Origin: Olavius sp. associated proteobacterium Delta 1
Lineage (GTDB): Bacteria; Desulfobacterota; Desulfobacteria; Desulfobacterales; JAFDCJ01
DNA length: 44,434 bases
Reading direction: 5' to 3'
NCBI GenBank assembly: GCA_902749685.1
Contig: CACVKW010000491.1
Coordinates: 1-44,434, forward strand
Positions 27,067 through 35,326 of the stretch are shown here, one piece after another. The position numbers and the translations under genes are program-made. Every line of letters begins with the position of its first letter. Positions within the stretch are counted from its first letter, which is position 1. Below the pieces are notes generated by a model. That model was given only the letters and a program-made list of their open reading frames with translations. It was not told the DNA's origin and searched no databases.

Positions 27067-27828
27067 TTATGGGGTACGCTTGCCGAGAAATTCTTGCATC
27101 ATCGATTGCGGTTCACTGGTTGCAAAGGAATCCCGCTGAATCCGGATACCGGCGGCCAACATTTCCTGGAAACCCTGTTCGGTAGCCTCTCGGAAGCGTT
27201 GTTTGGTTAAACGCATCGCGATTGGCGGTTTTGCTGCCAGAAACTTAGCCGTTTGCAGCGCTTGATTCAGCAGTTCCTCGCGGGGGACGATTTTGTGCAC
27301 CAATCCGATTTGGTAGCATTCCTGTGCATCCATCATTCGGCCTGTCAGGGTAAGCTCAATCGTCCGCGAAAGGCCAAGCATCTCTTTCATTATCCAGGGG
27401 CCGGTGACACTTGCGATACCGGAGTTGATTTCAGGTTGTCCCATGGTAACCCCGGGATGGGCTATCCTGACATCTGCAAGCAGCGCCACCTGAAATCCTG
27501 ATCCGGCTGCAAGTCCATTGAGAGCTGCAACTAACGGTTTGGTCAACCTGCGAATCAAATCATATAAGATATGCCATTCCTCCATCCAAGCCTCGGCTCC
27601 ATCGGGATCGAACGTTTCTGCCTCCTCCAGATCCTGACCGGCACAAAATCCCCGATCTCCAGCCCCGGTTAGAATAGTGGCCCGGATATTCTGAATATTT
27701 TCATACTTCTTTAAGGCATCAATCAGTTCATCTCTCATCGGCTTATGCCACGCATTTAGCGTCTCAAGCCGATTTAATGTGATAATACCAATATTTTCCG
27801 CTTCTGTCGTCTTGATGAACTCGTACAT
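27067..27828 (-). CDS. Enoyl-CoA hydratase/isomerase-family protein
   Basis: A 253-residue crotonase-fold protein. The oxyanion-hole segments are AGQDLEEAE near residue 63 and ALNGLAAGSGFQVALLADVRIA near 100-121. It should hydrate or isomerise an enoyl-CoA made by the ligase encoded just downstream. AAGGAG precedes the ATG by about 12 bases. It is the first gene of the long leftward operon, so the operon promoter should lie within 27829-27950, though I cannot point to convincing -35 and -10 boxes. Confidence 0.85.
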   Translation of the reverse strand: MYEFIKTTEAENIGIITLNRLETLNAWHKPMRDELIDALKKYENIQNIRATILTGAGDRGFCAGQDLEEAETFDPDGAEAWMEEWHILYDLIRRLTKPLVAALNGLAAGSGFQVALLADVRIAHPGVTMGQPEINSGIASVTGPWIMKEMLGLSRTIELTLTGRMMDAQECYQIGLVHKIVPREELLNQALQTAKFLAAKPPIAMRLTKQRFREATEQGFQEMLAAGIRIQRDSFATSEPQSMMQEFLGKRTP

Positions 27829-27950
27829 GTCTTTTAATATCTCCTTCCTGATTTGGATTTAAGCATATTACTCAATGATGGAACAATGATCTTGCGGTAA
27901 TCCGGTTGCTTGGCGGATACCTGCGCCGGCGACGGGATGCGATCATGGAC

Positions 27951-27992
27951 AATTTCGGCAAGCGTCGTATTCGCATCGCACCTGAAGAATAA
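27951..27992 (+). pseudogene. 3' fragment of an MDR oxidoreductase
   Basis: Reads NFGKRRIRIAPEE then TAA at 27990-27992, matching the last 13 residues of the oxidoreductase at 10018-11037 (NFGKRLIRIASEE). Nothing upstream resembles the rest of that gene; the fragment begins where the island ends. Confidence 0.8.
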
Positions 27993-28181
27993 CCGCTTTC
28001 AGCAGCCGGCTTTTTCTGCAGTCCAACAGGCAGCATTTCTCGCTGTGTCGATGATTCGGGTTTCCGACGGGCACCGGGTTATTTCCGTATGTTTCCCATC
28101 CGGATGCGTTCGAGTGCAGCTTCGATGGGTTGAGGGTCGATATGCCGCATGAGGGCTCCGATGTACTGAATCTGCCTGCGC
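27951..28181 (+). repeat. Right 231-bp direct repeat flanking the catabolic island
   Basis: Partner of 10996-11226, same length, no gaps, about 31 mismatches. It runs from the oxidoreductase 3' end across the gap into darP, and here darP continues intact to the right while the oxidoreductase is lost to the left. Confidence 0.9.
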
Positions 28182-28354
28182 CTGGCGCTACGGCTTTTTA
28201 TTTTATGGGCGAGTTCGATGGCCGTCAGAAGTTCATCCGGCAGTTCCATGGTCTCAAGCTGGCCAAACGGCAGGGCGACTAACTGTTCTCCAAGGCGCTG
28301 CAGGGCTCGATCTTCATTTTTTTTCTGGGTTCTGCTTTTATACTCCGCTCCCAT
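28079..28354 (-). CDS. darP: Short DarP/YjgA (DUF615) ribosome-associated protein
   Basis: A 91-residue protein with the DUF615 signature SRTQKKNEDRALQRLGEQLV at the N-terminus and SRSARRRQIQYIGALMRHID near residues 54-73. DarP/YjgA in gammaproteobacteria is about 180 residues and takes part in late 50S subunit maturation. Only the first half is present here, but the stop is at the same place in the diverged copy at 11124, which argues that the short form is old rather than a recent truncation. The gene is convergent with the oxidoreductase fragment. Confidence 0.75.
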   Translation of the reverse strand: MGAEYKSRTQKKNEDRALQRLGEQLVALPFGQLETMELPDELLTAIELAHKIKSRSARRRQIQYIGALMRHIDPQPIEAALERIRMGNIRK

Positions 28355-28680
28355 TGTGCTGGCTTCCCCGCTTCCGGTTTACCCGGCCCCAGGTTGAGTT
28401 TTTTAAATTTTATCGATAAACAATTTGTTTCTATTTAAAACCCCGCCGGCATCCCAATCTGACTGCATCGACTGCGGCGCGCTCACGATATTCCTTCCGA
28501 AAAATGGACTTTCCCACAATTCAGTTGATTTTGCACCCGATCTCTTGCATTATTGACCCTGGTTCGGCAATCGCAAGGTGAAGTCAGATGTGCATAAATT
28601 ATTACTGCAAAAGGTTAGAAATGATCAAGCACTATCTCGACCGATCTTTCGGGCTCCGATTGAAACGGAAGCGCTGAAAA
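28355..28680. other. Divergent upstream region of darP and the RNA methyltransferase
   Basis: No gene is visible. It should hold promoters for the leftward darP and the rightward methyltransferase, but no clear boxes stand out. Confidence 0.4.
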
Positions 28681-29874
28681 ATGGAATCATCCGACAGGGT
28701 CATACGCGTTAGAAGAAAAAAGCGGCCGGCGGCGGTTTATCAGTATCAGAAGGATAGCCGCTATTTCGCCCAGATAGCCGACAGCTTAAAAGAAGCCGGC
28801 GCGAGGGAACTGGCTGAACTCGGCGCCGAAGATGTCAGGCCGGAATTCAGGGGAATTTTTTTCAGGGCGGACAAATCCACCCTGTATCGTATTAATTATC
28901 TGACCCGGCTTCTTTCACGGTGCCTGGCGCCGTTAATATCATATGCGTGTCCTGATACCGATACGCTGTACCAGAAGGCCAAGCAGATCGAGTGGCAAGA
29001 TTTTTTTGCACGGGGCCATACCTTTGCCGTATCGGGGAATGTTTCCGACAGTGCGATTTCGCATTCAAAGTACGCTGCCCTGCGCCTTAAAGATGCGGTG
29101 GCCGACTATTTCAAAGAAAGCACCGGCCGGCGTCCGGATGTGTCGGTAAGAAATCCGGATATCCTGCTCAACCTGCATATCAGAAACGACAAGGCCGTAA
29201 TAAGCCTCGACACTTCAGGCGGCGCGCTTCACCGCAGAGGATACAGAGAGGCGACGGTTGCCGCACCCATGCAGGAAACCGTTGCCGCCGCGATTATCCG
29301 GTTCAGCGAATGGGACGGCGCTGTTCCGTTGTATGATCCGATGTGCGGTTCGGGAACCCTTTTGTGCGAAGCCCTCATGCGGCAGAGCAATATTCCCGCC
29401 GGTGTTTTCAGGAATCGATTCGGTTTTGAATCTCTGCCCGACTTTAACGGCGCTCTCTGGCAGCAGGTAAAAAAAGAGGCCGACGGACACATCCGGCAAC
29501 TGCCGCAAGGGCTGATTGGGGGCAGTGACGTGTCCGCGGATGCTGTCGGTGCGGCGCGCACAAACCTGATGGGCCTCCATTACGGAAATTTCGTAAGCGT
29601 TGAAAGGGCCGACTTCAGGAGCCTGCCCGCCCTAGAAGAGCATGTCATTGTAACCAACCCGCCGTATGGCATCCGCATGGGGGGCGATGAGAACCTTGAA
29701 ATGTTTTATAAAAATTTCGGCGACTTTCTGAAACAGAAATGCCAAGGCTCGGCCGCTTTTGTTTATTTCGGCGAACGGAATTATATCAAAAAAATCGGGC
29801 TGAAAACCTCATGGAAAAAACCGATCAAGGCCGGCGGGCTTGACGGCAGACTGGTTAAATACGAGATTTACTAA
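28681..29874 (+). CDS. THUMP-domain class I 23S rRNA methyltransferase, RlmL/YpsC-like
   Basis: A 397-residue protein with an N-terminal ferredoxin-like/THUMP region (ARELAELGAEDV near residue 40; RPDVSVRNPDILLNLHI near 150) and a C-terminal Rossmann methyltransferase with motif I LYDPMCGSGTLLCEA near 219 and catalytic NPPYGIRMG near 325. This is the layout of the RlmL (YcbY N-terminal half) and YpsC enzymes that make N2-methylguanosine in 23S rRNA. It is monocistronic and appears intact. Confidence 0.85.
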   Translation: MESSDRVIRVRRKKRPAAVYQYQKDSRYFAQIADSLKEAGARELAELGAEDVRPEFRGIFFRADKSTLYRINYLTRLLSRCLAPLISYACPDTDTLYQKAKQIEWQDFFARGHTFAVSGNVSDSAISHSKYAALRLKDAVADYFKESTGRRPDVSVRNPDILLNLHIRNDKAVISLDTSGGALHRRGYREATVAAPMQETVAAAIIRFSEWDGAVPLYDPMCGSGTLLCEALMRQSNIPAGVFRNRFGFESLPDFNGALWQQVKKEADGHIRQLPQGLIGGSDVSADAVGAARTNLMGLHYGNFVSVERADFRSLPALEEHVIVTNPPYGIRMGGDENLEMFYKNFGDFLKQKCQGSAAFVYFGERNYIKKIGLKTSWKKPIKAGGLDGRLVKYEIY

Positions 29875-29875
29875 T

Positions 29876-30118
29876 GAAGCGTCCGGCACCATCTTCAGCG
29901 GTGCCGGCACGGGTACTTGCGAAATCGACTTGGAGATTGCAGAGCTTACCGAGCTGCAGGTCGGCAGCTATGCCCTGGTGGATGCCGGGTATATGGCCAA
30001 CTCGATTGTTACGACGTCATCCGCGGTAACAAGGTGCTGGATCAGTGGCCGATCAATATGCGCGGCCGAAGCCAATAAGCGTGCCGTGTCACTTTTAAAG
30101 CTAAGGGTTCAGAAATGA
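29876..30118 (+). pseudogene. Fragment of a D-threonine aldolase-type enzyme
   Basis: The text GTGTCEIDLEIAELTELQVG SYALVDAGYM (two adjoining pieces) resembles the C-terminal domain of PLP/metal D-threonine aldolase or D-serine dehydratase-like proteins (AELTELQVGSY being the typical stretch). The large PLP-binding barrel is absent and the frame starts within the tail of the upstream methyltransferase, so only a fragment of about 80 codons remains. The assignment rests on a short match. Confidence 0.4.
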
Positions 30119-30130
30119 CAAAGGGAGGAT

Positions 30131-30451
30131 ATGACGGTGAAACGCGGCATTGACCACCTCGTGCTCTGTGTAAACGATCTTGAGCTCGGTGCTGCGTTTT
30201 ACAGGAATCTTGGATTTACTACAACCCCCAGGGCCCGACATCCCTGGGGCACCGACAGCTGTCTCATACAATTGACCGGGTCATTCATTGAGCTGTTGAC
30301 GGTTTCAAGACCGGCCCTAATAACTGCAGACAGCCCAAAGACCTTTAGCTTCGGAGCCTTTAATCAAAAATTCCTGGCACGCCGCCAAGGGATGTCCATG
30401 CTGGTGTTTGAAAGCACGGATGTCGAAGCGGTAGATTTGATCTATGACTGA
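30131..30451 (+). pseudogene. VOC-family (glyoxalase-like) protein, C-terminal half missing
   Basis: A 106-residue frame starting GIDHLVLCVNDLELGAAFYR, the VOC metal-binding His and fold, through RHPWGTDSCLIQ and SFGAFNQKFLARRQGMS. Relatives of this subtype carry a second half of similar length; here the frame stops at 30451. It may be a broken gene or a short dimeric form. AGGGAGGA precedes the ATG, so the start itself is sound. Confidence 0.6.
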
Positions 30452-30543
30452 TCCGATCATCTCTGACCCCCGGCGGCGGGATCTTCGACTGGCCTAGAAA
30501 ATCAGGATTTCGTATTTAAATGGATTAAGAGAAAGAGGGCCCT

Positions 30544-31143
30544 ATGTATCCACCTGAATATTATTTGGAAGATGATAAAGAAAAAATCTTGCGGGTTATT
30601 GAAACATACAGCTTTGCGACGGTTATTTCGCGCACGGAAGATGACGTCATTGTCACCCACCTGCCTCTGATACTGGATCGGCAGCGCGGCCAATTCGGCT
30701 TTTTGGTTGGGCATATGGATCGCAACAATCCTCATGCTCGATATCTGAACAGCACAAAGGTATTTGTTATTTTTCACGGACCCAATGCCTATATCTCTCC
30801 TAATGTCTATGAATCATCACAGCTGCCCACCTGGAATTCCATTTCGGTTCACATTAAGGGGGTAGCGCGCATAACAGAATCAAGGGAAACGGTTCGTGAT
30901 TCGATGATCAAAATGGTCTCGTTTCTGGAAAAGGGAGATGATCCCTTTGTCCTGGATAAAGACAACCATAAAATGCAAAACTTTCTGGGATACGTTGTTG
31001 GATTCGAGATTGAAATTGTGGAGATGATCGGTCGGTTTAAGCTGTCTCAAAATAAAAATGCAAGGGATAAACAGCTGGCCAAGGAGCACCTTATTTCCCA
31101 CAGCAAAAAGGGACATGAAGAGCTTATCGATTTTGTGATCTAA
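30544..31143 (+). CDS. PaiB-like FMN-binding protein
   Basis: A 199-residue protein matching the FMN-binding negative regulator (PaiB) family: start MYPPEYY, central THLPLIL and GHMDRNNPHAR (residues about 38-60) and VYESSQLPTWNSISVH near 87-103 are typical. Members have a split beta-barrel that binds flavin; in Bacillus PaiB is linked to protease and sporulation gene control. It ends 19 bases before an aldo/keto reductase and is probably co-transcribed with it. It seems intact. Confidence 0.8.
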   Translation: MYPPEYYLEDDKEKILRVIETYSFATVISRTEDDVIVTHLPLILDRQRGQFGFLVGHMDRNNPHARYLNSTKVFVIFHGPNAYISPNVYESSQLPTWNSISVHIKGVARITESRETVRDSMIKMVSFLEKGDDPFVLDKDNHKMQNFLGYVVGFEIEIVEMIGRFKLSQNKNARDKQLAKEHLISHSKKGHEELIDFVI

Positions 31144-31162
31144 ACATACAAGGGAGGATAAC

Positions 31163-32185
31163 ATGGACTACGTCAATTTAGGCCAAACCGGTCTCAAGGT
31201 ATCACGTATCTGCCTGGGCATGATGACATACGGAACTTCGCAGTGGCGGCCGTGGATACTCGATGAAGCCGATGCGCGTCCCATCGTTCAGCGCGCCGTT
31301 GAGTTGGGTGTCAATTTTTTCGATACCGCCGACATGTATTCAGCCGGCGCATCGGAGGAACTGACCGGTAAGTTCCTGCGGGAGTTTACCCGCAGGGAGG
31401 AAGTGGTGATTGCCACCAAAGTGTTTTTCCCGGTCGATATCGCCTTCCAGGGCGGCTACGCAAATTCCGCACCCCCGCGGCCGAACACCGCCGGATTGTC
31501 GCGCAAGCACATCTTTGCAGCGGTAGAGGCTTCCCTCAAGCGTCTGGCAATCGATTACATCGACCTGTATCAAATCCATCGCTGGGATTACGAAACACCC
31601 ATCGAGGAGACCTTGGAAACCTTGCACGACCTCGTCAAATCGGGCAAAGTGCGTTATATCGGGGCATCCAGCATGTGGGCATGGCAGTTGGCCAACGCGC
31701 AGCATATTGCCCAAACGAACGGGTGGGCGCGTTTCGTATCGATGCAAAACCACTACAACCTGATCTACCGCGAAGAGGAACGTGAGATGATTCCACTTTG
31801 CCGCGATCAGGGCGTCGCTCTGATCCCCTGGAGCCCATTGGCCAGAGGCTTTTTAGCCGGCAACCGCACCCCGGACGATATCACGGCCGGCCACACCCCG
31901 CGTGCCAGGAGCGACGAGTATTCCCACAAGCTTTATTACCGGGAAGAAGACTTCGCTGTGGTAAATCGTCTCAGCGAGCTTGCCTCCCAACGCGGCGAAA
32001 GCAATGCCAGAATCGGATACGCCTGGCTGCTGCATCAGCCGGGATTGGCAGCGCCCATCGTTGGTGCCAGCAAGATCGCACATATCGAGGAAGCAGTGGC
32101 GGCCACCCAAGTCAAGCTCAGCGCAGAAGAGATTCAACTCCTCGGCTCGTCCTACAAGCCGCATACAGTGCTGGGGCATACTTGA
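31163..32185 (+). CDS. Aldo/keto reductase
   Basis: A 340-residue TIM-barrel NADPH oxidoreductase. The catalytic tetrad is visible: Asp and Tyr in FFDTADMYSAG (about residues 52-62), Lys in EVVIATKVFF (about 86) and His in YIDLYQIHRWD (about 139). The subfamily acts on aldehydes and sugar-like ketones. GGGAGGA sits 7 bases before the ATG. It shares an operon with the PaiB-like gene. It is complete. Confidence 0.9.
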   Translation: MDYVNLGQTGLKVSRICLGMMTYGTSQWRPWILDEADARPIVQRAVELGVNFFDTADMYSAGASEELTGKFLREFTRREEVVIATKVFFPVDIAFQGGYANSAPPRPNTAGLSRKHIFAAVEASLKRLAIDYIDLYQIHRWDYETPIEETLETLHDLVKSGKVRYIGASSMWAWQLANAQHIAQTNGWARFVSMQNHYNLIYREEEREMIPLCRDQGVALIPWSPLARGFLAGNRTPDDITAGHTPRARSDEYSHKLYYREEDFAVVNRLSELASQRGESNARIGYAWLLHQPGLAAPIVGASKIAHIEEAVAATQVKLSAEEIQLLGSSYKPHTVLGHT

Positions 32186-32403
32186 TCCAAAATCGCTCAT
32201 GCATTCGATACGTTGCAGCAGGATATTTTATGTTTTTATTGGAAGGGCTCGATGAGTCGGGCTTGTGGCCGGACTAATTCAGAGGTGGTTTTAGTTTATA
32301 GTAACGAGCTGACAACCGGAAAAAAACGATGACACGTTTCTCACTTGCTCTTCACATAACCGGGTGAAAGGTGTATACAACATGTATCAGTTTGTGCATT
32401 TAA

Positions 32404-32958
32404 ACCCATGATGACGAAATAATTGTGGTAGAAAGCGACAAGTTTTTAGGTGCATCACTGGCCGTGTACGGTATCCTCGATGGTCAGCTCGTGCGCATTG
32501 CGGCCACATCTTTCCTCGGTCAGCCGTACCGTTGGCTCAACCCGCTCGGTGTGGGCGACTTTGACGGCGACGGCAAACTCGACATCGCACTGGTTGCAAC
32601 GCCTCATATTGGCGGAAAATTGCGCCTTTATCGATTCAAAAATTCAAGCCTGTCACTTTTCGCCGAGTATCCCGGCATCAGCACCCACCGCATGGGGAGC
32701 ACTGAACTTGGCCTTGGGCGCGTTGTGTCAGCCAAACCGCGCGATCAAATGCTGGTGCCGGATCAGACACGCCGGGTTCTTATGCTGTTGGAATGGTCGC
32801 CCAACCGGTGGCAAGTGATTGCCCGAACCGAATTGCCCGGCCGATTGGGGTCATCGCTGACAGCAACGGATGGCGGAGGTTGGCATTTTCAACTTGAAGG
32901 CGGCAGGCACTTTGAAGTTCAAATAGACCGGCGGTTAAAAAAAGGAGGAATTGAATGA
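32404..32958 (+). pseudogene. C-terminal part of an FG-GAP/VCBS repeat protein
   Basis: The frame opens at 32404 right after a TAA and reads HDDEIIVVESDKFLGASLAV onward, with one clear FG-GAP calcium-binding motif GVGDFDGDGKLDIALV near the middle. There is no signal peptide and relatives are much longer, so the N-terminal part seems lost. Translation from GTG 32425 is possible without an evident Shine-Dalgarno. The stop overlaps the next gene's ATG (ATGA), so the fragment still belongs to a translationally coupled operon. Confidence 0.6.
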
Positions 32959-33329
32959 GCACGGATTACGAAAAAGGCTATAAGCAGTTCGCCGAGATGG
33001 TCGGTGAAGACAATATTGAATCATTGGTCTCTCGTTTTCGATCTGTTTGCCCGGATTTTGAGAAGGAGGTTGTTACCGTCTTGGGCGGCAGGATATGGAC
33101 CCGCGGCGGTATCGATCTCAAAACCAGATCGCTTTGCAGTATCTGCGTACTGGCGGCGCTAGGCCGCCACAATGCGCTGAAATTAAATTTTAAGATGGCC
33201 TTGCGCAACGGTGCTCAATTGCCTGAAATATTTGAATCGATCTTTCAGGTAGCCGCATACGCGGGGTTTGCGGCAGCCTGGGACGCCTTGGAAAAGCTGG
33301 CTGAGGTAGTAAATGAGGAAAAGCCATGA
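32955..33329 (+). CDS. Carboxymuconolactone decarboxylase (AhpD-like) family protein
   Basis: A 124-residue all-helical protein: GGRIWTRGGIDLKTRSLCSI near residues 44-63, with the CSIC pair and LGRHNALKLNFKMALRNG following. The family includes 4-carboxymuconolactone decarboxylase and AhpD-type disulfide reductases; the Cys-x2-Cys followed by His favours a redox role but this is not settled. AAAGGAGGA precedes the ATG. It overlaps the genes on both sides by four bases. Confidence 0.8.
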   Translation: MSTDYEKGYKQFAEMVGEDNIESLVSRFRSVCPDFEKEVVTVLGGRIWTRGGIDLKTRSLCSICVLAALGRHNALKLNFKMALRNGAQLPEIFESIFQVAAYAGFAAAWDALEKLAEVVNEEKP

Positions 33330-33892
33330 AAATACTTCGCCATATTGGTTCGTTGGCCTTCGTGCTGGGGCTTTTTTGCACAGTTTTCGCCGGGCTGCCG
33401 TGGTACGTGATCGTCGCCGATGATCCGGCTGTGCCCTGGTGGCTTAAGATTGCCCTATTCTGCCTCCTGGGTGGTATCCTTGTGGTGCTGCTGACAGTCG
33501 CTCTTGAACAAAGAAAAGCTAAGTTATCAGAAGGGGAAACTCTATCGACTGAACCGGAAAGCGCAGTGTTGCTGTTGAATTCCTCAACGCTGCCTGATCG
33601 GGAGATCACCGATGTTCTCGGTCTTGTCCAGGGCCATACCGTGTTTGCCATCTGGCTTGGTAAAGATTTGTCGGCCCTGGTCCGGTTGATCCTCGGCGGC
33701 GAATTGACCGAGTATACCGAGATGATGGGGCGGGCAAGGGAAACAGCTACACAGAGAATGATTGCGCAGGCTGCCGAGATGGGCGCGGATGCAATAATTA
33801 ATACCCGTTATATGACTACCAGTGTTGTGGGAAGTGCCGCTGAGCTGCTAGTTTACGGCACAGCGGTCAAGCTCAGCGATTCGGTCGCCTAA
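33326..33892 (+). CDS. YbjQ/UPF0145-domain protein with N-terminal membrane segments
   Basis: A 188-residue protein. Two hydrophobic segments (about residues 8-30 and 40-60) precede a YbjQ/DUF74 domain at about 80-188 (LPDREITDVLGLVQGHTVFA; ARETATQRMIAQAAEMGADA; VYGTAVKL). The stand-alone YbjQ fold is a small pentameric protein of unknown role, sometimes called heavy-metal-binding. Attaching it to membrane segments suggests it works at the inner membrane. Its ATG overlaps the upstream stop. Confidence 0.75.
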   Translation: MKILRHIGSLAFVLGLFCTVFAGLPWYVIVADDPAVPWWLKIALFCLLGGILVVLLTVALEQRKAKLSEGETLSTEPESAVLLLNSSTLPDREITDVLGLVQGHTVFAIWLGKDLSALVRLILGGELTEYTEMMGRARETATQRMIAQAAEMGADAIINTRYMTTSVVGSAAELLVYGTAVKLSDSVA

Positions 33893-34169
33893 CGCGAAGA
33901 TATCGGTGTCATTGGTGCAGCTGTTATTGGTGTCGCGTTCTGAATAGTGAAAAATATTTTGCAATTCGCAACTAATGCGGGACGCCGACCGTATTAATGC
34001 CCTAATGTGGGCCCCTTCGAATTTCGTACAATTATGGTACAACCTCGACTTTCTATCATTTAGGTTTATATTTACAGGTGATGCTCTGAATATCTTAGCC
34101 TAGAATGTACTGCTCAAATATGATAATCGATTCTTCACTCGATTGGGATATAACATGGGGGGGCAGCAA

Positions 34170-34785
34170 ATGGAGTTAAATATGGATAAAATTGTCAGGG
34201 TCAATGCCGCAGAGCTAAAATCCCTGGACGATGCGAAGTGTGTACCCAAACCTGTTTACCAGAGCCAGGGGATGAAAGTGGTCCTGGCTTACTTTAACCC
34301 TATAGTTGCATAAAATTTTGAAATCCAACTTAGCCGCTGCAATGAAGACCATTGAAAATATTGACTGATCCTGGATTCTGGATACTGGATGTCGTTGAAA
34401 TTCACCGATAGTGTCCTGTTAGATATCCAGCATCGAGTATCAAGCATCCAGCATCAGACCGGAAAAAGCAACGATCTCAGGCATAACGACCAGGCTAGAT
34501 GACAAGAATTTATGCAATGTTAGGGTTAAGGAAGGCCAGTTTATTCCGGTCCATGCTCCGAAGCTAGAACTGGTTTTGTGTATTCACGAGGGCAAGGCCG
34601 AGGTGGTAGCCGGCGAAGACAGTGTGGCTGCCGGGAAAAATGATATCATCATTATTCCCAAAGGAGAAAAAAGAGGCGTTAAGGCCTTGTCCGAATTAAC
34701 GTTCTTGCATGTCGTTCAGCCGCCTCCTTCAGACATGGACCATAAGGAGGTTCACGCAGGACTGGCTCAAGGCAACTTTGATTGA
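34170..34785 (+). pseudogene. Cupin-like gene interrupted by a MITE
   Basis: Two halves of one gene: 34170-34297 encodes MELNMDKIVRVNAAELKS to VVLAYF, and 34530-34785 continues KEGQFIPVHAPKLELVLCIH to the end. Taking out 34298-34529 (the insertion and one TTAA copy) gives an uninterrupted frame of 127 residues with the cupin motif region (GKAEVVAGED, DIIIIPKGEKRG). The small cupin barrel would bind a metal or ligand; its job is unknown. A shorter open frame from 34576 remains but lacks the first strands. Confidence 0.85.
34298..34525. mobile_element. 228-bp MITE with TTAA target duplication
   Basis: Terminal inverted repeats CCCTATAGTTGCATAAAATTTTG (split here for length as CCCTATAGTTGCATAAAA plus TTTTG) and, on the other strand from 34525, CCCTAACATTGCATAAATTC plus TTG match at 18 of 23 positions. 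TTAA flanks both sides (34294-34297 and 34526-34529). It encodes nothing. The core holds ATCCAGCATC-type repeats. TTAA duplications are known for IS1380-type and piggyBac-type transposases, none of which is in the window. Confidence 0.85.
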
Positions 34786-34948
34786 GCCCTGATCGCCATA
34801 TGGGCTTGATCGGAGTGGCTGTTGGTTGTTATTAGTGGTTTATCGGCAGGGGTGGGTTGACCCAAAGCGTTACAACGGGATCATAAGTAGAACGCCGTTT
34901 GCCGTGCTATTGCCTGTTAGGGACGCATGAAAACACGGAGGTGTTGAT

Positions 34949-35326
34949 ATGAAACTGTATGAACACAAATATATGGACTTTGTATTAAAGGATGACCGAA
35001 TTGATTTTATCTGGAAAGCAGACACCGCGGATATGGATGATTACGGGTTTCAATATACGATATTAAGATATGCATCATTTGCCATGGAATACAGGATAAA
35101 AAAGGTTCTCATTGACCTGACCGATTTCAAGTTTAGCCCGGGTGAAGCAGCCGGAAAATTTCACTCTGATTATGTCACCAAGATTTATAATATGATCGGC
35201 GTCACTAAGAAAGTCTTTGTGGCCCCGTTCATGGACAGCAAAATAACCGGCAAAGAACCCGAAACCGACTATGACAATGCCTTTATGAAGACTTATGATG
35301 AAGGCGTTGCATGGCTTAATTCCTGA
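34949..35326 (+). CDS. Conserved-looking small protein of unknown function
   Basis: A 125-residue soluble protein with GGAGGTG 7 bases before its ATG. The alternation of strands and helices, with IKKVLIDLTDFKFSPGEAAG at about residues 49-68 and FVAPFMDSKITG near 92, recalls STAS/SpoIIAA-like folds, but I do not recognise the family with certainty. The last two bases of the final codon and the stop codon come from the 61-bp palindromic element at 35322, so the native C-terminus may have been altered when it inserted. Confidence 0.7.
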   Translation: MKLYEHKYMDFVLKDDRIDFIWKADTADMDDYGFQYTILRYASFAMEYRIKKVLIDLTDFKFSPGEAAGKFHSDYVTKIYNMIGVTKKVFVAPFMDSKITGKEPETDYDNAFMKTYDEGVAWLNS

